A stretch of DNA of 64,000 bases from Frigidibacter sp037095735 (GTDB lineage Bacteria; Pseudomonadota; Alphaproteobacteria; Rhodobacterales; Rhodobacteraceae): positions 11,618-75,617 of the forward strand of contig NZ_JBAWKD010000016.1 of NCBI RefSeq assembly GCF_037095735.1, read 5' to 3'. A model generated the notes under the pieces. That model worked only from the letters and a program-made list of their open reading frames with translations, made no database searches and was not told the DNA's origin. Each line of letters starts with the position of its first letter. Position 1 is the stretch's first letter. Below, in pieces: positions 26,827 to 35,770 of the stretch. The translations under genes and the position numbers were made by a program.

Positions 26827-27363
26827 TCAGGACGGGGCCGCGTGGATCGGGTCGATCCAGTGCACCGTCTCGGGCGGTTCGATGGGATCGACATCGGTGA
26901 TGTTGACCACCACCGCCTCGTTGTCCGACCGCACAAGCACGCATTGCAGCACCTGCTCGGGATCGGCGTTGATCTCCTGATGCGGGACGTAGGGCGGTAC
27001 ATAGATGAAATCGCCGGGCCCGGCCTCAGCCACGAATTCCAGCCGCTCGCCCCAGCGCAGCCGGGCACGCCCGCTGACCACGTAGATCACGCTTTCCAGC
27101 GCGCCGTGGTGATGCACGCCGGTCTTCGCATCGGGCGCGATCGCCACGGTCCCGGCCCAGATCTTCTGCGCGCCGACGCGGGCGTGGTTGATCGCCGCCT
27201 GCCGGAACATGCCCGGCGTCTGGGCGGTGTTGCTGTCAAGCTGGTTGCCCGGGATCACCCGCACGCCGTCATGCTTCCAGCGCGGCGCATCGGCGGGATC
27301 GTGGTCGTGGGAGTGCGTGTGGTCGTGCCCGTGGGAATGGTCGTGGGAATGGTCATGGGGCAT
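26827..27363 (-). CDS. Cupin protein with histidine-rich N-terminus
   Basis: 178 residues. The first 23 residues are almost entirely His and Asp with a few Ser, Gly and Thr, a likely metal-chelating tail. The rest is a single cupin barrel: TGVHHHGALESVIYVVSG (about residues 81-98) holds the first motif with its histidines and glutamate, and VPPYVPHQEINAD the second. There is no signal peptide, so it should be cytosolic. It lies 32 bp downstream of the copper gene cluster on the same strand. A role in copper, nickel or zinc buffering fits both the tail and the context, but enzyme activity is equally possible. Confidence 0.85.
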   Translation of the reverse strand: MPHDHSHDHSHGHDHTHSHDHDPADAPRWKHDGVRVIPGNQLDSNTAQTPGMFRQAAINHARVGAQKIWAGTVAIAPDAKTGVHHHGALESVIYVVSGRARLRWGERLEFVAEAGPGDFIYVPPYVPHQEINADPEQVLQCVLVRSDNEAVVVNITDVDPIEPPETVHWIDPIHAAPS

Positions 27364-27395
27364 CGCGCCCTCCTTCGGTTGGGTCTTCGTCTGCG

Positions 27396-29070
27396 TCAGG
27401 GCGCGGCGGCAGGGTCGATTGTCACCAGATCGAGCACCCGCTCGCGGCGGAAATCATTCACCAGAACCTGCAGCTCGAGCAACCAGACGCCGTCGATCGG
27501 CAGCAGAAACGTGCCGGCATCCGCCTGCGGGCCGGTCGGATGCAGGCTGCGGCGGAAGGGGCCCAGCCCGTAGGCGGGCTTCGACAGCGCCACCTCGATC
27601 TCGCGCGGGGTGAAGGGTCGGCCGTCAAGGCGCAGGTCGCTCAGCCGCAGGGGCACCGGCCCGGGGCGATCGGCGCCCAGCGTCACGGTCAGCGACAGCG
27701 GACCGGCGGCGAAGGGCACGGAAACCTCGGTCGGCGGGGGCGGCAGGCTGCGCGGCGGCGGCGTGAACCGCCAGAGCGACAGGGTCCCGACGATCATCAG
27801 CCCCAGCACGATCTCGGCCCTGATTGCGCGGGCCAGCGGCGCGGCATCGCCCGCCTCGGCCCGGGGCGCCAGCCGCAGCCGGTTGTAAAGGGCCAGCAGC
27901 AGCAGCCCCGCCACCAGCCCGAGCTTGGCCATCAGCACCTGTCCATAGGCCGTGGTCAAGGCCGGGCGCGGCCCGGCGAGTTGCACGACGATCAGCGCGA
28001 TGCCGCTCGCGATCAGCAGCGCCAGCACAAGCGGGATCCGCGCCGAAAACCGCGCGAGTGCGCTGGGCCCGCCGCGCAGAAGCGGGAGCAGCGCGCCGAG
28101 CCAGAGCGCGCCGGCCAGCACATGCGCCGCCACCATGGGCCGCATCAGCGCCTGCGGCGGCGGGGGGGGGNCGCGCGAGTGCGCTGGGCCCGCCGCGCAG
28201 AAGCGGGAGCAGCGCGCCGAGCCAGAGCGCGCCGGCCAGCACATGCGCCGCCACCATGGGCCGCATCAGCGCCTGCGGCGGCGCGGTCGCGGCATGCCCG
28301 GCCGCGCCCGCTGACAGGGCCAGTGCGGCAACGGCCAGCACGCCCCCCGCCCGCGCGCGCAGGGCCAGCGCGCTCAGCAGGGCGAGACCCGCGAAGGCCA
28401 GCGCAAGGGCAGGCGCGCCCGACAGCGCCTCGCGCCAGGGTGCCGCGCTGGCCAGCGCGGCGGGGCCCTCGCCCAGCAGCTCCAGCCCCTGCGCCAGCGC
28501 CGCCACCGGCAGCGCGACCAGCCCGGCATAGCCCAGCCGCCGGGCGGCGGCGGGCAGCGGCGGCGTGCCGAAGACCAGTGCCGCGCCGCGCGCGCCGACC
28601 GCGAAGATGAGGCCCGCCAGCAGCACGGCCCGAGCGCCCCAGACCGCGATGCGGGTGACGCGCGGTGCCTCGGGGCCGGCGGCGTTCAGGGTGCTGGGCG
28701 CGCCGATGGAGAAGACCGAGGCGCCGGCCAGCGGATGCCCGTCGGCCGAGGTCACGCGCCAGGACAGCAGGTAGCTGCCCTGCGCGCTCAGCGGCGGCAG
28801 CGGATAGCTGACGGTCATCTCCGTCGATTGCGGCTCGGGCAGCAGGCGGGTGCGCCCGTCGGGTCCGGTCAGCCGCGCGACGAGTGGGCGCACCGGCTCG
28901 GCGAAGCGCAGGTCCAGCGTCGCGGGGCCGGTGTCCAGCACCTGCCCCTCGGCCGGGCGGCTTTCGATCAGCGCGGCATGGGCCAGCGCCTGGGCCGGAA
29001 TCAGCAGTAGCAGAAGCGGCAGCAGCCGGGCGCCGATCCAGCCCGGCCAACCCGTTGCGAAGGCTGTCAT
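27396..29070 (-). CDS. CopC-CopD fusion copper protein, split by an assembly join
   Basis: The reading frame is broken only by a scaffold join at 28171; deleting the 121-nt duplicated unit gives a clean 517-codon gene. A Sec signal ends at LAHA, leaving a mature CopC-like beta domain (LIESRPAEGQVLDTG, SWRVTSADGHPLAG) with histidines placed for copper, followed by a CopD membrane domain of about eight helices and a C-terminal extracytoplasmic domain (LSLTVTLGADRPG onward). Such fusions (YcnJ type) take part in copper uptake or resistance. The start overlaps the YcnI gene end by 4 bp. Function is inferred from the family. Confidence 0.85.
28051..28283. repeat. Scaffold-join duplication around an N
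   Basis: Bases 28051-28162 are repeated exactly at 28172-28283, separated by eight G and a single N at 28171. The offset of 121 nt shifts the copD frame by one, and removing one unit restores it. This is overlapping contig ends joined without merging, not biology. Confidence 0.93.
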
Positions 29071-29522
29071 TTCGCGGGCAGCACCGAAATGGTCGGCGCC
29101 GGGGTCTCGGCGGCTGGGTCGGCGTCGATCCACCTCAGGCTCGTTTGGCCGCAGTCCTGCACCACCGGCAGGGTGAGCGTGCCGGCGGCGCTGGTGCTCA
29201 GCGTCGCCGACAGCACGAAGCGCTGCCGGGTGCCGTCGGGCAATGGCCCGCCGGTCCAGCCCACCTCGCGCGGGCCTGCTGTCGCCTGCCAGCCCGCGAT
29301 CGGCAGCGCCCGGGCCTCGGCGATGCCCTCGGGCAGCGCGACGCGCAGCCCGGTCGTCGCGGCACCGGCGCAGCCATGGCCGACCTCGAGCGCGATCTCG
29401 ATCGTCGCGCCGGGCGTGGCGCCGCTGGTCTGGGCGTGGACATGGGCCATGGCGGGCAGGGGTGCCGAGGAAAGCAGTGCCAGGACGGGGAGTTTCGTCG
29501 CGATCTTCATGTTCTGCTTCAC
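29067..29522 (-). CDS. YcnI-family (DUF1775) periplasmic copper-binding protein
   Basis: 151 residues from the GTG at 29522 (GTGA overlap with the upstream ATPase stop) or 147 from the ATG at 29510. The signal peptide ends at PAMA, leaving histidine as first mature residue (HVHAQTSG), the arrangement used by YcnI-type proteins to bind Cu(II) through a histidine brace. The remaining sequence (VALPEGIAEARAL, TGGPLPDGTRQRF) matches DUF1775. It is probably a copper chaperone for the membrane protein encoded next, with which it overlaps by 4 bp. Confidence 0.87.
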   Translation of the reverse strand: MKQNMKIATKLPVLALLSSAPLPAMAHVHAQTSGATPGATIEIALEVGHGCAGAATTGLRVALPEGIAEARALPIAGWQATAGPREVGWTGGPLPDGTRQRFVLSATLSTSAAGTLTLPVVQDCGQTSLRWIDADPAAETPAPTISVLPAK

Positions 29523-30319
29523 CAGCTTGCCTCAAGCCCCAAATGTCCCAGTGCCTCGCGCCGCAGCACGGCCAGCCGCGGGTCGCCGCGGTGGCGCGGA
29601 TAGGGCAGCCCGACCTCGAGGTCGGCCACGATCCGCGCCGGGCGCGGGCCGAAGACCAGCACCCGCTCGGCCAGGAACAGCGCCTCTTCGACGTCATGCG
29701 TCACCAGGACCGCGGTCAGGCCGGTGTCCTGCCAGAGCCGCACCAGTTCGGCCTGCATCGCTAGTCGGGTGAGCGAGTCGAGCTTGCCCAGCGGCTCGTC
29801 CAGCAAGAGCAGGTTCGGCCGGTTCACCAGCGCCCGCGCAAGGGCCACCCGCTGCGCCATGCCGCCCGACAGCTGGTGCGGATAGGCCTTGTCGAAGCCC
29901 GACAGACCGACCTGCGCGATGGCGGCATCGACGCGGTGCCCCTCGCTGCGCAGGGTGCCCTGCGCCTCGAGCCCCAGCGCCACGTTGGCGCGCACCGTGC
30001 GCCAGGGAAACAGCGTGGGATCCTGGAACACGAGGATGCGCGAGGGATCGGGGTCGCCCACCTCCTGCCCGCCGACGCGGATCGCGCCGCCGGCCGGATG
30101 GTCGAGCCCGGCGATCAGGCGCAGAAGGGTGGACTTGCCGCAGCCCGAGGGGCCGAGAAGCGCCGTGAAGGACCCCGGCGCGACCGAGAAGGACACGTTG
30201 TCCAGCACCGGCAGCGGTTTTCCTTCGAGGTCGAAGCGGTGCGACACCGCCGCGATCTCGATGCTCTTGCCCGCGGGGGCAGGCGGCGGGGCGGGGATGC
30301 GGGACAGGGCGGTTACCAT
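29519..30319 (-). CDS. ssuB: Sulfonate/nitrate-type ABC transporter ATPase
   Basis: 266 residues from the ATG at 30319. Walker A GPSGCGKST, signature LSGGMAQR, Walker B LLLDEP and H-loop THDVEEAL are intact; FQDPTLFPWRTVRANV is typical of the SsuB/TauB subfamily. It energises the permease encoded upstream, whose stop overlaps it by 7 bp. Its own stop overlaps the YcnI start by 4 bp, oddly joining sulfonate and copper genes in one transcript. The precise substrate (alkanesulfonate, taurine, dialkyl sulfone) is not resolved. Confidence 0.88.
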   Translation of the reverse strand: MVTALSRIPAPPPAPAGKSIEIAAVSHRFDLEGKPLPVLDNVSFSVAPGSFTALLGPSGCGKSTLLRLIAGLDHPAGGAIRVGGQEVGDPDPSRILVFQDPTLFPWRTVRANVALGLEAQGTLRSEGHRVDAAIAQVGLSGFDKAYPHQLSGGMAQRVALARALVNRPNLLLLDEPLGKLDSLTRLAMQAELVRLWQDTGLTAVLVTHDVEEALFLAERVLVFGPRPARIVADLEVGLPYPRHRGDPRLAVLRREALGHLGLEASW

Positions 30320-31323
30320 CTCACGACACCTTTCTGCCAGACAAGGACCCGGTCGCGGATGCGGAAGGTCAGGGTGATCAGGCCCGAGCAGATGGCGGCC
30401 ATGACCAGAAGGGCTGCATACATGTTGGCATAGGCGGCCCAGCCCTGCGCCCATTGCAGATACCAGCCAAGGCCCGCCTCGACCCCCAGCATCTCGGCCA
30501 CGACGAGCACCGCGAACGAGGTCGACAGGCCCATGAACAGGCCCACGAACACATGCGGCAGGGCGGCCGGGATCGCCACGCGGGTCACGAGGAACCAGGG
30601 CGAAGCGCCGAGGGTGCGGGCGATCTCGTAGTAATCACGGTTCACGGCGGCAACGCCCGACCAGGTCAGCACCGCGACCGGGAAGGCGGTCGAAAAGGCG
30701 ATGAGGAACACGCTGGCCGAGCCCGAGGTCGGGAAGATGAAGAAGGCGAGCGGCAGCCAGGCGGTCGCAGGCAAGGGCCCGATGTAGCGCAGGAGCGGCA
30801 GGCCCCAGTAGCTGACGGTCTTCGACCAGCCCATCGCGATCCCGATGACGAAGCCCGCGATCGCGCCGAAGAAGAACCCCTTGGACAGGAGCCAGACCGA
30901 ATGCCCGGCGCTGTCGAGGATCTTGACCCAGTCATACAGGAAGACTTCGGTCATCGCCTGCGGAGTGGGGAAGAAGGGTTGCGGCAGGATGCCGGTCTTG
31001 GCGGTGATCCAGGCCCAGAGCCCGGCCAGAAGGCCAAGCACCAGCACCCAGGGGCCGCGCTCTGCGGTCCAGCGACCGGCGCGGCCGAGCCGCGCGCCGC
31101 CAAGGCCCAGCACCGCGAAGACGGCCGCGACGGCAAGCCAGAGGCTCGCGGTTTCAGTCACCAGCGGCTGGAAGGTCAGGTCCGGGACGAAGCGCAGCAG
31201 CGCCGCGGCGCCCGCCCAGGCGAGGGCTGCCGCCAGCGTGACCGGCTGCAGCGAGAGGCGGCGCGCAGGGTCGCGGTCCCGTGCGCCGGTCCGCCCGGTC
31301 GAAAGCGTGTCGATCGAGGTCAT
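30313..31323 (-). CDS. ssuC: Sulfonate-type ABC transporter permease
   Basis: 336 residues, longer than the usual ~260 because of an N-terminal extension with two or three additional hydrophobic segments (about residues 28-95). The core has six helices and the subfamily loop EIARTLGASPWFLVTRVAIPAALPHVFVGL (given here as two parts around residue 245). It is 10 bp downstream of the binding-protein gene and overlaps the ATPase gene. It forms the inner-membrane channel. Confidence 0.88.
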   Translation of the reverse strand: MTSIDTLSTGRTGARDRDPARRLSLQPVTLAAALAWAGAAALLRFVPDLTFQPLVTETASLWLAVAAVFAVLGLGGARLGRAGRWTAERGPWVLVLGLLAGLWAWITAKTGILPQPFFPTPQAMTEVFLYDWVKILDSAGHSVWLLSKGFFFGAIAGFVIGIAMGWSKTVSYWGLPLLRYIGPLPATAWLPLAFFIFPTSGSASVFLIAFSTAFPVAVLTWSGVAAVNRDYYEIARTLGASPWFLVTRVAIPAALPHVFVGLFMGLSTSFAVLVVAEMLGVEAGLGWYLQWAQGWAAYANMYAALLVMAAICSGLITLTFRIRDRVLVWQKGVVRW

Positions 31324-31333
31324 CGCGGGTTCC

Positions 31334-32380
31334 TCACGCGGTCAGCACGTCGGCATAGACCCGTTCAGCATAGGCGGCCGGGTCGGTCGAGCGGCGGAAG
31401 ACGTTGATGTCGCGCAGTTCCTGCGCATAGAGCGCGATCTCGGTCTTGAGGTCGGCGCCAGTGGGCGTGTGATCATGGGTCTGGTCGGCCAGCACCGCCA
31501 CCAGATCCTCGATCGAGCGGTTGCGCGGCGCGTTCGGCAGGAAGGCCTTCGCGGCATCTTCCGGCCGGGCGACGGCCCAGTCCTGCGCCTCGAGCAGGGC
31601 GCGGGTCAGGGCGCGGGCGGTTTCGGGTTCGTCCCGCACCAGCGCGCCCGACAGGCCGACGATGCAGCAGACGCGGTTCTCGAACCCGTGGTCGAGGTTC
31701 GAGGCGATCTGGACGTATTTGCCGGGCGTGTCGTTCAGCCAGAAGAAGGCGCGCGGGTCGCCGTCGGCGATGGCCGCGATCTCGCCCCGTTCCAGCGCGA
31801 TTTCCAGAACGTCGGTGGAATAGGCCTTCCAGGTGACGTCGGTTTCCGGGTTGATGCCGGCCTTGTGCAGAAGGATCGAGAAGAAGTTCTTGCCCGGCGC
31901 CGCAAGGTCCGTGACGCCAATGGCCTTGCCCTTCAGTGCCGCCAGATCGGTGATGCCGGTGCTGTTCAGCGTGACCAGCCGCGAGCAGCCACCATGGGTG
32001 CCGGCAGTGATCTTCACGTCGAAGCCCTGTTCCAGCGCCTTCAGCCAGCGCAGTGCCATGCCGACGCCGCCATCGGCCTTGCCGGTGGCGATCGCTTCCA
32101 GCAGCGCCTCGGTCGAGCCGCCGAAGTTCACGATCTCGACGTCGAGCCCGTGCCTGGCGAAGATCCCCTGCTCGACGGCAAGGAACGAGGGCGCAAGGCA
32201 GATCGACGAGGCGTTCGAGGCGAAGCGGATCTTGCGCAGCTCGGCCGGGGTTGCGGATTGCGCGCGGGCGACGGTGCCGACCGCGACGCCAAGGAATGGC
32301 GCGGCAAGGCCGAGGCCGGCGGCGGTGGCGAGGAAGCCGCGACGGGACGATCCGCCGGGGCGGGTGGGAGACTGGGTCAT
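31334..32380 (-). CDS. ssuA: Sulfonate/nitrate-type ABC binding protein with Tat signal
   Basis: 348 residues. The N-terminus has a twin-arginine motif (SSRRGFLATAAG) before a hydrophobic stretch, so export through Tat is likely. The mature part is an NMT1/SsuA-like type-II binder (LAPSFLAVEQGIFARHGL, VNFGGSTEALLEAIATGKAD). It lies 41 bp downstream of the flavin monooxygenase gene and directly before the permease gene. It binds an oxidised sulfur compound or a similar ligand in the periplasm by family inference. Confidence 0.87.
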   Translation of the reverse strand: MTQSPTRPGGSSRRGFLATAAGLGLAAPFLGVAVGTVARAQSATPAELRKIRFASNASSICLAPSFLAVEQGIFARHGLDVEIVNFGGSTEALLEAIATGKADGGVGMALRWLKALEQGFDVKITAGTHGGCSRLVTLNSTGITDLAALKGKAIGVTDLAAPGKNFFSILLHKAGINPETDVTWKAYSTDVLEIALERGEIAAIADGDPRAFFWLNDTPGKYVQIASNLDHGFENRVCCIVGLSGALVRDEPETARALTRALLEAQDWAVARPEDAAKAFLPNAPRNRSIEDLVAVLADQTHDHTPTGADLKTEIALYAQELRDINVFRRSTDPAAYAERVYADVLTA

Positions 32381-32421
32381 GATGAACCTGTTACAGAGGG
32401 GACGGGGTCAGGAAGCCGGGG

Positions 32422-33570
32422 TCATTCGGCGGCATGGGTCGCGGGGAGGCGGCCCTCTTCGGCCGCGACCGCCGCCCGCAGGCGCGGGATCAACTCGCGC
32501 CCGTAGTCGATCGCGTCGGGCAGCGGATCGAAGCCGCGGATCAGGAAGGTCGAGACGCCGAGCCGCCAGTAATCGAGCAGCGCATCGACCACCTGATCCG
32601 GCGTGCCGACCAGCGCGGTCGAATTGCCCGCCGCGCCCGTAAGCTTGGCGATCCCGGTCCACAGCCGCTTGTCGAGCCGCTCGCCCTGCGCCGCCGCCGC
32701 CAGCAGCCGGCGCGAGCCTTCGTTGGCCGGGGCGTCGCGGTCGGTGTAGCTGCGCGGGATGCCGGTGGTGCCGCGGCCCTTCAGTTCGGTCGCGCGCGCA
32801 AGGATGCGGTCGGCCTTGGCCCAGGCCTCGTCCTCGGTCCGCCCGAGGATCGGGCGCAGCGACAGCGAGAAGCGCGGATCGCGGCCGTGGCGGGCGGCGG
32901 CGGCGCGGACGGCGGCGATGGTTTCGGCGACCTGGGCATAGGTCTCGCCCCAGAGCGCGTAGGTGTCGGCATGCTTGCCCGCCACCGCGATCGCGGCGGG
33001 GGATGAGCCGCCGAAGAACACCGGGATCCGCTCGGGCCCCTCGGGCTTCACGTCGGCGAAGGCGCCCTTCACCCGGTAGTAGTCGCCTTGATAGTCGAAG
33101 GGCTCGGTCGCGGACCATTCGGCGCGCAGGATGTCAAGATATTCGCTGGTGCGGGCGTAACGCTCGTCCTTGGTCAGGAAGTCGCCGTCCTGCGCCAGCT
33201 CGCGGTCGTTGCCGCCGGTGATGATGTGCACCGAGGTGCGCCCGTCGGTCAGGTGGTCGAGCGTGGCGAGCTGGCGGGCGGCGATGGTGGGGGCGGTGAA
33301 ACCCGGGCGGTGGGCGAGCATCAGCTTCAGCCGCCGGGTGACGCTGGCCACGTATTGGCCAACGAACAGGCTGTCAGGCGAGACGGAATGGAAGGCCAGC
33401 AGCACCCGGTCGAAGCCGCCATGCTCATGCGCGGTGGCGAGCGCGCGGATGTATTCGCGGTCGATGATGGGGCCCTGACGCGGGATCGTCTCGGAGGCGT
33501 TGTGGTTGCCGATCATGCCGATGACTTCGAGATGGCGGCCGGTGCTGTCGTGGCGGTAGTGGTCGGTCAT
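32422..33570 (-). CDS. ssuD: FMNH2-dependent alkanesulfonate/sulfone monooxygenase (LLM class)
   Basis: 382 residues from the ATG at 33570, chosen because AAGGA lies at good distance; the longer GTG start at 33621 would intrude into the neighbour. It is a bacterial-luciferase-like TIM barrel: AFHSVSPDSLFVGQYVAS, VHIITGGNDRELAQDGD and VFFGGSSPAAI are SsuD-like blocks. It oxidatively releases sulfite from alkanesulfonates using reduced flavin. The reductase partner (SsuE) is not in the window. A related sulfone or dibenzothiophene-type substrate is possible given the acyl-CoA-dehydrogenase-like neighbour. Confidence 0.87.
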   Translation of the reverse strand: MTDHYRHDSTGRHLEVIGMIGNHNASETIPRQGPIIDREYIRALATAHEHGGFDRVLLAFHSVSPDSLFVGQYVASVTRRLKLMLAHRPGFTAPTIAARQLATLDHLTDGRTSVHIITGGNDRELAQDGDFLTKDERYARTSEYLDILRAEWSATEPFDYQGDYYRVKGAFADVKPEGPERIPVFFGGSSPAAIAVAGKHADTYALWGETYAQVAETIAAVRAAAARHGRDPRFSLSLRPILGRTEDEAWAKADRILARATELKGRGTTGIPRSYTDRDAPANEGSRRLLAAAAQGERLDKRLWTGIAKLTGAAGNSTALVGTPDQVVDALLDYWRLGVSTFLIRGFDPLPDAIDYGRELIPRLRAAVAAEEGRLPATHAAE

Positions 33571-33604
33571 GGTCTGGTCCTTGCTGTCAGAGGCCGGGGG
33601 GCTG

Positions 33605-34759
33605 TCAGAGGCCGAGGGCACGGCGGCCGGCGGCGATCAGGGCGGTGTCTTCCTGCGGCGAGTGGATGCGCCCGCAGAGCACGTCGCGCAGGTGACGCTC
33701 GAGCGGGTTGTGACGGGCGATGGCGTGGTTGCCGGCCAGCCGGACCGCGCGTTCGACGGCGGCGATCGCGTTCTCGGTCGCGGTAAGCTTCAGAAGGCCG
33801 GTCTCGACGCCCGAGGGGCCGGTGCCGGCGTCGATCTCGGCCGCGGCGGACCGGATCAGGCGCAGGTTGGTGTGCAGCAGCGCCTCGATCGCGCCGAGCG
33901 CCTCTTGCGCGCGGGGCAGTTCGGCCAGCGAGTGGCCGAGGTTCGCGGGCACCCGGTCCTTCAGGAACCCGGCGATCCAGTCGCGCGCGGCCTCGGCGAC
34001 GCCGGTGTAGAGCGCGGCGATCAGCAGGTTGCCCCAGCCCGCGGTTGCGTCGGCGGCCCCGGCCCAGTCGGCCGGGGGGCGAAGGTCGGCGGCATGGTCG
34101 AAGGGCAGGGGGACCGCCTCGAAGATGACGTCATGGCTGGACGAGCCGCGCAGGCCCAGCGTGTCCCAGCTGGGCTCGATCCGGATGCCGGGCGCGGTCA
34201 TCGGAACCACGAACTGGCCGACGCGGGGCGCGGCCTCGTCGGTGCGGGCCCAGACGATCGCCCAGCCCAGAACCTCGCTGCCGGTCGAATAGATCTTGCG
34301 CCCCGACAGGCTCCACCCGGTCGCGGTGCGGCGTGCGGTGGTTGCGGGCAGGCCGCCGCGCAGCGGAGTGCCAAGGTCGCGCTCGACCCGCAGCGCATTG
34401 ATCAGCTCGCCCCGGCGCGCGCCGGCGCCCAGCACGCGGTCGAGCAGCGCCTTCGGCCAGCGGCCCTTCGGCAGCTGCGCGAGGTTGACGTAATGCATCG
34501 CCACGACCAGCGCCGTCGAGGGGCAGCCCCGGCCGAGGTGGCGCAGCGTCTCGGCCGCCTGCCCAAGGCCCGCGCCGGCGCCGCCATGGGCGAGGGGCGC
34601 CGTCAGCCCCAGCAGTCCTGCCGCTTGCAGGTCGGCCAGATGCGCGCGCGGGAAGCGCCCGTCGCGGTCGGCCTGCTCGGCGCTGGCACGCCAGGCGTCG
34701 GCGAAGGCCTCGGGCAGGGCCCGGGCCTGCGGGGCGGGGAAGGGCTGGGCATGGAGCAT
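33605..34759 (-). CDS. Acyl-CoA dehydrogenase-like flavoprotein (SfnB/DszC type)
   Basis: 384 residues with the acyl-CoA-dehydrogenase fold: an all-helical N-domain (GLLGLTAPLAHGGAGAGL), a central beta domain (WSLSGRKIYSTGSEVLGW, WDTLGLRGSSSHDV) and a C-terminal helical bundle. Members next to SsuD-like genes (SfnB, DszC, SoxC) act as flavin-dependent monooxygenases on sulfur compounds rather than on acyl-CoA. It is the first gene of the sulfonate cluster and 34 bp upstream of the ssuD-like start. Catalytic base and substrate cannot be fixed from sequence alone. Confidence 0.85.
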   Translation of the reverse strand: MLHAQPFPAPQARALPEAFADAWRASAEQADRDGRFPRAHLADLQAAGLLGLTAPLAHGGAGAGLGQAAETLRHLGRGCPSTALVVAMHYVNLAQLPKGRWPKALLDRVLGAGARRGELINALRVERDLGTPLRGGLPATTARRTATGWSLSGRKIYSTGSEVLGWAIVWARTDEAAPRVGQFVVPMTAPGIRIEPSWDTLGLRGSSSHDVIFEAVPLPFDHAADLRPPADWAGAADATAGWGNLLIAALYTGVAEAARDWIAGFLKDRVPANLGHSLAELPRAQEALGAIEALLHTNLRLIRSAAAEIDAGTGPSGVETGLLKLTATENAIAAVERAVRLAGNHAIARHNPLERHLRDVLCGRIHSPQEDTALIAAGRRALGL

Positions 34760-35770
34760 CGTCTCTCGTCTCCTGATCCGAGGCTCGGGCCGGGGGGCGC
34801 GAAATCTCTACTGGACGAGTCGTATTATTTCCGACGGGCGCAGGGGGCGGGTTCCAAAGATCGCCTGCCGATGGCGAGATGGTTCCACATGGTCAGGCAA
34901 GGCGAGCAGGTCTTTGCTGCGGAATCGTTTTCCCCTGAGCCGTTCGGGGCGATCAGGGCTGCCAGTCGCGGGTCGGGGTGAAGGCGGCACCGAGGCGCGG
35001 CCCCTTGGACACGGGCAGGGGCATCCGCAGGGATCGCCCTGCGGGCCTCAGGTGCGGGCCAGCCGGTGGCGACGGGTCTGACGATGTACGGCAGAGCGAA
35101 CGACCCCGAGCGCCCGTGCCACGGCAGAGACATTCATGCGGGGCGTAGCGGGCAGCCAGCGCAGGCGCTCGGCCCCGCGGCCGCGGGCGGCGCGGCGGGC
35201 TTCGGCAAGAGATCGTGCCGAGGGCCTTCGCGCCCGACCCCGCCGAGGAGTTCGGCCATGCCGACGGCGTGACAGAGGGCCAGGCGACGCTGGAAACCGC
35301 GACCGGCCGCGGCGTCGGCTGCAGCCGGATGACGGAGGGCCGGAGGACGCTGCTCACCACCCTGCTTGAGCCGAAGGGCATGGAGAGGTGCGCAAGCTGA
35401 AGCGCCCGATGGGCGCCGAGCATGGCCTCGACCCCCACCGGCAGAGCAGGAAGGAGGCGCGCTTGGCTGCTGTCGGTGCTCAGGATCGTGATCGACAGGC
35501 ATTCCCAGCGCGGCGACCCATGCCGCAACCGTTACACGTCGCTCTGCCTGCACCACTTGGGCTGGTGTGACCACCTGTCCATCTCGCGTGCCCGCACAAC
35601 CGACCGGTCTTTGCGCGGAAGGACAAGATCGACGACTGACTTCAGATGTACACGCAGGTCATGGAGCTGAACCGCTCTTCCTCGACACAGCGACATCGGC
35701 GAGCTACCTCCTGGGCGCGGTCTGGCCCCGTCACCGGAAAGCAACGCCACCTTGCGCTTGGGCACGGCCC
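34760..35770. other. 1-kb stretch without a recognisable gene
   Basis: Only short, low-complexity frames appear. A minus-strand fragment beginning at 35133 (SAVARALGVVRSAVHR) faintly resembles a transposase helix-turn-helix, but it soon meets a stop and has no matching continuation. The segment beside the acyl-CoA-dehydrogenase start (34800-34960) should hold that operon's promoter; AT content is higher near 34810-34870. The rest looks like eroded or foreign DNA. Confidence 0.4.

Noticed and set aside
27295..27360. Short tandem repeats at the start of the cupin gene
   Set aside because: They simply encode the His/Asp-rich tail; no repeat element or CRISPR-like spacing.
28051..28283. Tandem repeat inside a copper gene
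   Set aside because: It is centred on a scaffold N and poly-G and breaks a frame that is otherwise perfect; an assembly artefact, not a biological repeat.
35134..35574. 146-codon minus-strand frame in the 1-kb gap
   Set aside because: Alanine/arginine/proline-rich, no motif, competing frames of similar length on the other strand; not enough to call a gene.
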